9,687 bases of DNA, from contig JAGLGG010000094.1 of the NCBI GenBank assembly GCA_023144145.1, positions 1-9,687 of the forward strand, given 5' to 3'. The notes under the pieces are model-generated. The model did no database searches and was not told the origin of the DNA. It was given only the letters and a program-made list of their open reading frames with translations. The translations under genes were made by a program, and so were the position numbers. Positions 7,006 through 9,687 of this stretch are shown in pieces (the first letter of the stretch is position 1; every line of letters begins with the position of its first letter). Origin of the DNA: Anaerolineales bacterium. Lineage in GTDB: Bacteria > Chloroflexota > Anaerolineae > Anaerolineales > E44-bin32.

Positions 7006-7011
7006 TATAAT
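7006..7011 (+). promoter_or_regulatory. -10 element of the LysM gene
   Basis: A perfect TATAAT stands 23 bases upstream of the chosen ATG. Transcription would start near 7018, leaving a short leader that carries GGAGG (7024-7028) six bases before the ATG at 7035. The matching -35 (around 6983-6988, TACACT) is weak. The placement also argues against the upstream ATG at 7017, which would be at or before the transcript start. Confidence 0.5.
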
Positions 7012-7034
7012 CCGAGATGGAGCGGAGGTCCAAG

Positions 7035-7853
7035 ATGCGTGGACGCCAGATCCACCTAGGGGTATTTTCAATAATTCTTTTAGGGATTGCCTTTGGTGTT
7101 GCGGGGACTGCCCGGGCAAACCCAGACGATGCTCCTTTTCCTCAACCGACCCCATTCCTCACCCCGACACCAGGACCAGACGGACGGATTATCTACATCG
7201 TACAACCTGGGGACACTGTATGGGATATCGCTGCAATTGCAGGAATTACTAGAGATGAGTTGCGTGCCCTGAACGGAATTCAACCCGGAGATTTTTTAGT
7301 TGAGGGCATGCAGTTGCTATTGGGTTTGGCTGGTCCCGAGGCACCGACGCCGCTGCCAGACGAATTTACTTCTCCAACTCCAATCGAACCCAGCCCAACG
7401 CCCTTGTTCAACACAGGAGAGATATGTGTGTTGCTCTTTCTGGACGCAAACGGAAATGCTCGCCTTGAAGAGGATGAAGTCGTTGTAACCGATGGTCAGA
7501 TCAGTGTGGTTAATGCCAGTGGGGTTCTGGCTGCTGAAGCCACAACAGGGGAAAATCCTGAGGGCGAGTGTTTTGAAGGGCTGGAAGCTGGAGATTACAA
7601 TGTAAGCGCGGCAGTTCCTCCAGAATACAACCCTACAACGACAATGAACCTGCCCATGCGATTGCAGGCGGGCGATATCAAGTATGTTCAATTTGGCGCC
7701 CAACCGAGTGCTGCGCTGATCGATCAAATTGATGGTGGGGCTAGGGGGAGTTCAATTTGGTTTGCCATATTTGGAGTTCTCCTGCTGCTTTCCGCAGCTG
7801 GACTGGGAATCTATGCCTCTCGCTATGGACGTCGAAGGTCAAACCTTCCTTAA
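7035..7853 (+). CDS. Secreted LysM protein with C-terminal membrane anchor
   Basis: This 272-residue protein has a signal peptide (hydrophobic 8-23, likely cleavage after 'ARA', residue 28), a Thr/Pro-rich stretch, one LysM domain (about 53-96, 'YIVQPGDTVWDIAAIAGI…NGI') that should bind peptidoglycan or another GlcNAc polymer, a second Pro-rich linker (about 101-125), and a beta-rich segment (about 128-222, 'CVLLFLDANGNARLEEDEVVV', residues 131-151) that resembles a Cna-B/SdrD-type Ig-like repeat. A hydrophobic helix (about 240-262) with the basic tail 'RYGRRR' ends the protein and would anchor it with the domains outside. Two cysteines (131 and 179) in the beta domain could form a disulfide. 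I prefer the ATG at 7035 over the one at 7017 because GGAGG lies six bases before it. The stop is TAA. Probable role: cell-surface adhesion or wall organisation, inferred from architecture. Confidence 0.8.
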   Translation: MRGRQIHLGVFSIILLGIAFGVAGTARANPDDAPFPQPTPFLTPTPGPDGRIIYIVQPGDTVWDIAAIAGITRDELRALNGIQPGDFLVEGMQLLLGLAGPEAPTPLPDEFTSPTPIEPSPTPLFNTGEICVLLFLDANGNARLEEDEVVVTDGQISVVNASGVLAAEATTGENPEGECFEGLEAGDYNVSAAVPPEYNPTTTMNLPMRLQAGDIKYVQFGAQPSAALIDQIDGGARGSSIWFAIFGVLLLLSAAGLGIYASRYGRRRSNLP

Positions 7854-7926
7854 AATCACAATTTTGGCGATAACTAAGCGCCTTACAATCCCCTTACAAA
7901 CCACCCAGTTTTAAATCATAGTTTCC

Positions 7927-7932
7927 TATAAT
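7927..7932 (+). promoter_or_regulatory. -10 element of a putative small RNA
   Basis: A perfect TATAAT lies 13 bases before a perfect 10-bp hairpin. A transcript from it would begin near 7939, so the hairpin would be at its 5' end. No good -35 hexamer is seen at 16-18 bases (ACCCAG-like). Confidence 0.4.
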
Positions 7933-7938
7933 TGATTA

Positions 7939-8118
7939 TGAATTAACACGTGGATCGTCCACGTGTTCGAGTCGGTAAGCTCCCATTCGGGAGCACAGAG
8001 CACCAGGAGGTGGGTATCGCGGAGCTCTAAGGAGTTGGGTTCCAACCCGAATTTGAAAAGCGAGGCTTCCTGCCGCTGCCTCGCTTTTCGTCTTAAGCCC
8101 GAGGGCTTTTTTTATTTA
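7939..8118 (+). ncRNA. Putative structured small RNA, family not recognised
   Basis: About 180 bases with no convincing protein frame are packed with hairpins between a TATAAT and an intrinsic terminator. In order: AACACGTGGA/TCCACGTGTT (7945-7967, 10 pairs, 3-base loop); GCTCCC-ATTC-GGGAGC (7979-7994); AGAGC/GCTCT (7997-8001 with 8024-8028) enclosing CACC-AGGA-GGTG (which shares base 8001); GTTGG-GTT-CCAAC (8034-8046); GAAAAGCGAGGC/GCCTCGCTTTTC (8055-8089, 12 perfect pairs, 11-base loop); then the terminator. TTCGAGT (7966-7972) can also pair with ATTTGAA (8051-8057) to close the three middle hairpins into a multibranch domain. I compared it by eye with tRNA-Sec, 6S, SRP RNA, T-box leaders and common riboswitches and could not assign it. 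It ends about 390 bases before the next gene, so it looks independent, not a leader. Confidence 0.5.
8095..8117 (+). terminator. Rho-independent terminator
   Basis: AAGCC pairs with GGCTT around a CGAG loop, followed by seven T residues (8107-8113) and then ATTT. It closes the putative small RNA and would also stop any readthrough from the LysM gene. Confidence 0.75.
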
Positions 8119-8187
8119 AGAATAGGAATTGGGAACTAGAGAGTGGAGATTAGGAAATTAAGACAGAAGACGAAATACATGTTTTTG

Positions 8188-8229
8188 AGCTGAAAGCTGA
8201 CGGCTGATAGATGGTTGCTGACTGCTAGT
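8188..8229 (+). repeat. Degenerate heptanucleotide tandem repeat
   Basis: Six 7-base units in tandem: AGCTGAA, AGCTGAC, GGCTGAT, AGATGGT, TGCTGAC, TGCTAGT. The consensus is near AGCTGAY. Such heptamer arrays occur between genes in several bacterial groups; no function is assigned. Confidence 0.6.
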
Positions 8230-8280
8230 TAACCTGATCACATCTCGATATACGTTGTTTATGGGAAAAAGCCAGAATAT

Positions 8281-8310
8281 GCGTAGCAAGCTACGGCGTA
8301 GCTCGCTGCG
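8281..8310. repeat. Two 15-base palindromic units in tandem
   Basis: GCGTAGCAAGCTACG (8281-8295) is followed directly by GCGTAGCTCGCTGCG (8296-8310), 11-12 of 15 bases identical. Each folds as CGTAGC-nn-GCTRCG, the second with one G·U pair. This resembles a REP-like or mobile small palindromic repeat. GGGGTTTTTC (ending 8319) follows, so it could act as a weak terminator. Confidence 0.5.
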
Positions 8311-8503
8311 GGGTTTTTCACTTGACCATATATCCCTCCTCTCGCTTTGAGAGTAGTTTTTCGGCGCACTCACAACTAGATTTCAACTCCGAGTGACTTG
8401 GAAATTATGAAAAGGGTGGTTTAATGGGTAGGTTGCTTGAAAGAAGTGCAGTCTCAGCCTGAGCAAGTAAGTTTTTTGGCCGTACGAATAGTTAGGAGAA
8501 CGT

Positions 8504-9316
8504 GTGAGTTCAATGTTTAACAAGAGTCGACGAAGAGGACTAAAGCAGGCGATAGAAGAAGCAACCGACGTAGAACTGCGGGAGTTGCGTACGCAAGTAT
8601 CGGAACGACATGATCTGATCGCACAATTAGAAGCCGAGCTCCTGGAGACGCGAACAGAACTCACGTTGTTTGAACGCCGGTTAGAGGCTGTGTTGGGCAA
8701 TTTAAAGCACACTCTTTCCGTTTTCAAGGCCAAGTTAGAAAAGGCACGAAGAAGTGCAGAATGGAAAGCGCAGTGGGGCGACCGTGCTGATTCTGAGGAT
8801 CTACCTGAAGATGTGGTTGAGCAATTTCAGCGCAAATGGAGGCGACGTGAAACACCCTCCGCTCCCCCACTGGAAAAACCCCTCGACGATGAAAGCAAGG
8901 CTCAGTTGAAGACAGTTTTTCGGGCTTTGGCGAAACGCTTCCATCCAGATCTTGTAATGGATCAAAAAGAAAAACAACGGCGCGAGCGAATCATGGCTGA
9001 TGTAAATCAGGCTTACGCAGCAAACGATTTGAAAGCCCTGGAAAACATCAAGGAAAAGCCAGATTTCGTGGAAGTTGAATCGGATAGGTCGCGTGATGAA
9101 GAGGTGGATCATCTTCGGAGAGAAATCTTCCGTCTTGATGATGTGGCTGCGAATTTAGATCAGACCCTGCTTGACTTGGTGAATTCACCAACTGTAAAAC
9201 TGATGCTTGATGTGACGATGGCCAGGAATGAGGGGCGCGACCTTTTGGCGGAGATGGCCGCAGAATTGAATAATGAAATAATCAGGATCGAAACTGAAAT
9301 TGAAGCCTATGAGTAG
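8504..9316 (+). CDS. Coiled-coil protein with embedded J-domain
   Basis: This 270-residue, highly charged, soluble protein has three parts. Residues about 14-90 form a long helical, probably coiled-coil region ('ELRELRTQVSERHDLIAQLE', 25-44). Residues about 129-183 form a J-domain with the HPD motif at 147-149 ('ALAKRFHPDLV') followed by a charged helix ('KEKQRRERIMADVNQAY'); the HPD loop normally stimulates the ATPase of DnaK. Residues about 198-270 are again helical. No zinc-finger or client-binding domain of DnaJ is present and the J-domain is internal, not N-terminal, so this is a class C-type J-protein whose coiled coils probably bring DnaK to a specific partner. The partner is unknown. 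GTG at 8504 is the start, with AGGAG five bases upstream (8494-8498). The stop is TAG. It stands alone, between a repeat-containing stretch and the next gene. Confidence 0.75.
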   Translation: MSSMFNKSRRRGLKQAIEEATDVELRELRTQVSERHDLIAQLEAELLETRTELTLFERRLEAVLGNLKHTLSVFKAKLEKARRSAEWKAQWGDRADSEDLPEDVVEQFQRKWRRRETPSAPPLEKPLDDESKAQLKTVFRALAKRFHPDLVMDQKEKQRRERIMADVNQAYAANDLKALENIKEKPDFVEVESDRSRDEEVDHLRREIFRLDDVAANLDQTLLDLVNSPTVKLMLDVTMARNEGRDLLAEMAAELNNEIIRIETEIEAYE

Positions 9317-9371
9317 ATTTCGAGAGTTTGCATTCTGAGAGACAAACGTAGTAATTTCACATGCAAGTTTA

Positions 9372-9392
9372 GATAATGTTATCTTTTATACT
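9372..9392 (+). promoter_or_regulatory. Palindrome and candidate -10 upstream of the last gene
   Basis: GATAA-TG-TTATC (9372-9383) is a perfect inverted repeat ending three bases before TATACT (9387-9392), a candidate -10. The overlap of a palindrome with the promoter spacer is the layout of a repressor site. No clear -35 is seen. The start codon is about 140 bases downstream. Confidence 0.3.
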
Positions 9393-9532
9393 ATGAGCGC
9401 ACGAAAATAAGTTACTCTCGAAGCGAGTGGAGGCGTCCTCTTCTTTCAATTGGTCGTTTCTCAGTGGAGAGTCAAGCTAAAAATTCATCTAATCCGAGTT
9501 AAAAAACATAATCTGCTTATGCGTGAAACTAT

Positions 9533-9687
9533 ATGCTAGTTAGCTTGAAAAGTAAGATTCACGACTTCATTCACTTGAAATTTGGGAGTGATATCGTCCT
9601 AGCGACAATCTTATTTCTATTTAATATCTTTCTCATCTATGCAATATTTTTCCCAATCATGAGCGATATCAACCCCTGGGATGAAGC
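9533..9687 (+). CDS. N-terminus of a membrane protein, probably GT39-type glycosyltransferase (partial)
   Basis: An ATG at 9533 opens a frame that runs off the window after 51 codons. An in-frame TGA lies two codons upstream (9524-9526), so this ATG is the first available start; its ribosome site is weak. The peptide has a short basic N-terminus, a strongly hydrophobic helix (about residues 21-43, 'LFLFNIFLIYAIFF' region) and then 'SDINPWDE'. An acidic motif with 'WDE' directly after the first membrane helix is typical of GT-C glycosyltransferases (GT39/ArnT-like), where the acidic residue is catalytic, using a polyprenyl-phosphate sugar donor. The fragment is too short to be sure; another polytopic membrane protein is possible. 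Confidence 0.45.
   Translation, partial: MLVSLKSKIHDFIHLKFGSDIVLATILFLFNIFLIYAIFFPIMSDINPWDE

Larger units (their letters stand above)
8119..8503. other. Non-coding stretch with short repeats
   Basis: The 385 bases between the terminator and the J-domain gene show no supportable gene. They contain a heptamer array (8188-8229) and a pair of 15-base palindromic units (8281-8310), described separately. AGGAG at 8494-8498 is the ribosome site of the next gene. No clear promoter for that gene could be picked out. Confidence 0.5.

Noticed and set aside
7017..7034. LysM protein start at the upstream ATG (7017)
   Set aside because: It has no ribosome site and would coincide with the predicted transcript start; GGAGG is correctly placed for 7035.
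7317..7727. 136-codon minus-strand frame opposite the LysM gene
   Set aside because: It is antisense to a well-supported gene, has no recognisable domain and no ribosome site.
8009..8028. T-box leader (GGTGGGTATCGCGG resembles the T-box GGTGGTACCGCGG)
   Set aside because: The match is imperfect, there is no specifier stem or competing antiterminator, and no aminoacyl-tRNA synthetase or amino acid gene follows the terminator.
7970..8060. A tRNA-Sec (selC) gene in the hairpin-rich spacer
   Set aside because: The GGGTTCCAACCC segment recalls a T-arm, but no acceptor stem with CCA-side complement, no long variable arm in place and no TCA anticodon loop could be built.
8188..8229. CRISPR array
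   Set aside because: The repeated unit is only seven bases with no spacers and no cas genes nearby.

Overview
The window looks like a piece of a Chloroflexota (Anaerolineae-like) chromosome. The signs are Thr/Pro-rich 'TPTPSP' linkers in secreted proteins, LysM and C39 proteins with short cytoplasmic tails, and housekeeping genes (murJ, purA) scattered among small lineage-specific genes. This assignment is inference from protein style, not a database match. G+C is moderate, with A+T-rich intergenic stretches.

Layout. The left half reads leftward: purA (adenylosuccinate synthase), a truncated ECF-transporter-like remnant, a membrane-anchored C39-like peptidase with TPR-like repeats, and murJ (lipid II flippase). 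A 273-base divergent region (4704-4976) separates it from the rightward half: a DUF3179 lipoprotein, a deiodinase/thioredoxin-like protein, a LysM surface protein, a stretch with a probable structured small RNA and terminator, a coiled-coil protein with an embedded J-domain, and the first 51 codons of a membrane protein, probably a GT39-type glycosyltransferase.

The main point of the window is that the DUF3179 gene (4977-6050) and the deiodinase-like gene (6113-6811) are each interrupted once by an in-frame TGA. In both, the TGA falls exactly where a redox-active cysteine is expected (W-U-P-I-C and T-U-P-Y-C), the reading frame and family homology continue unbroken on the other side, and a compact hairpin lies 10-13 bases downstream, where a bacterial SECIS element belongs. 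I read them as two adjacent selenoprotein genes, not four broken ORFs. None of the complete genes here stops with TGA (six TAG, one TAA), which fits a genome where TGA is reserved or avoided.

How the genes might work together: the DUF3179 protein is a predicted lipoprotein outside the membrane with a Sec-x-x-Cys centre, and its neighbour has no signal peptide and carries a second Sec-x-x-Cys centre in a thioredoxin-fold context. A shared redox task across the membrane is possible but is inference. The remaining genes serve envelope biogenesis (murJ, LysM protein, C39 peptidase), purine synthesis (purA) and protein folding or assembly (J-domain protein) and show no obvious link to the selenoproteins.
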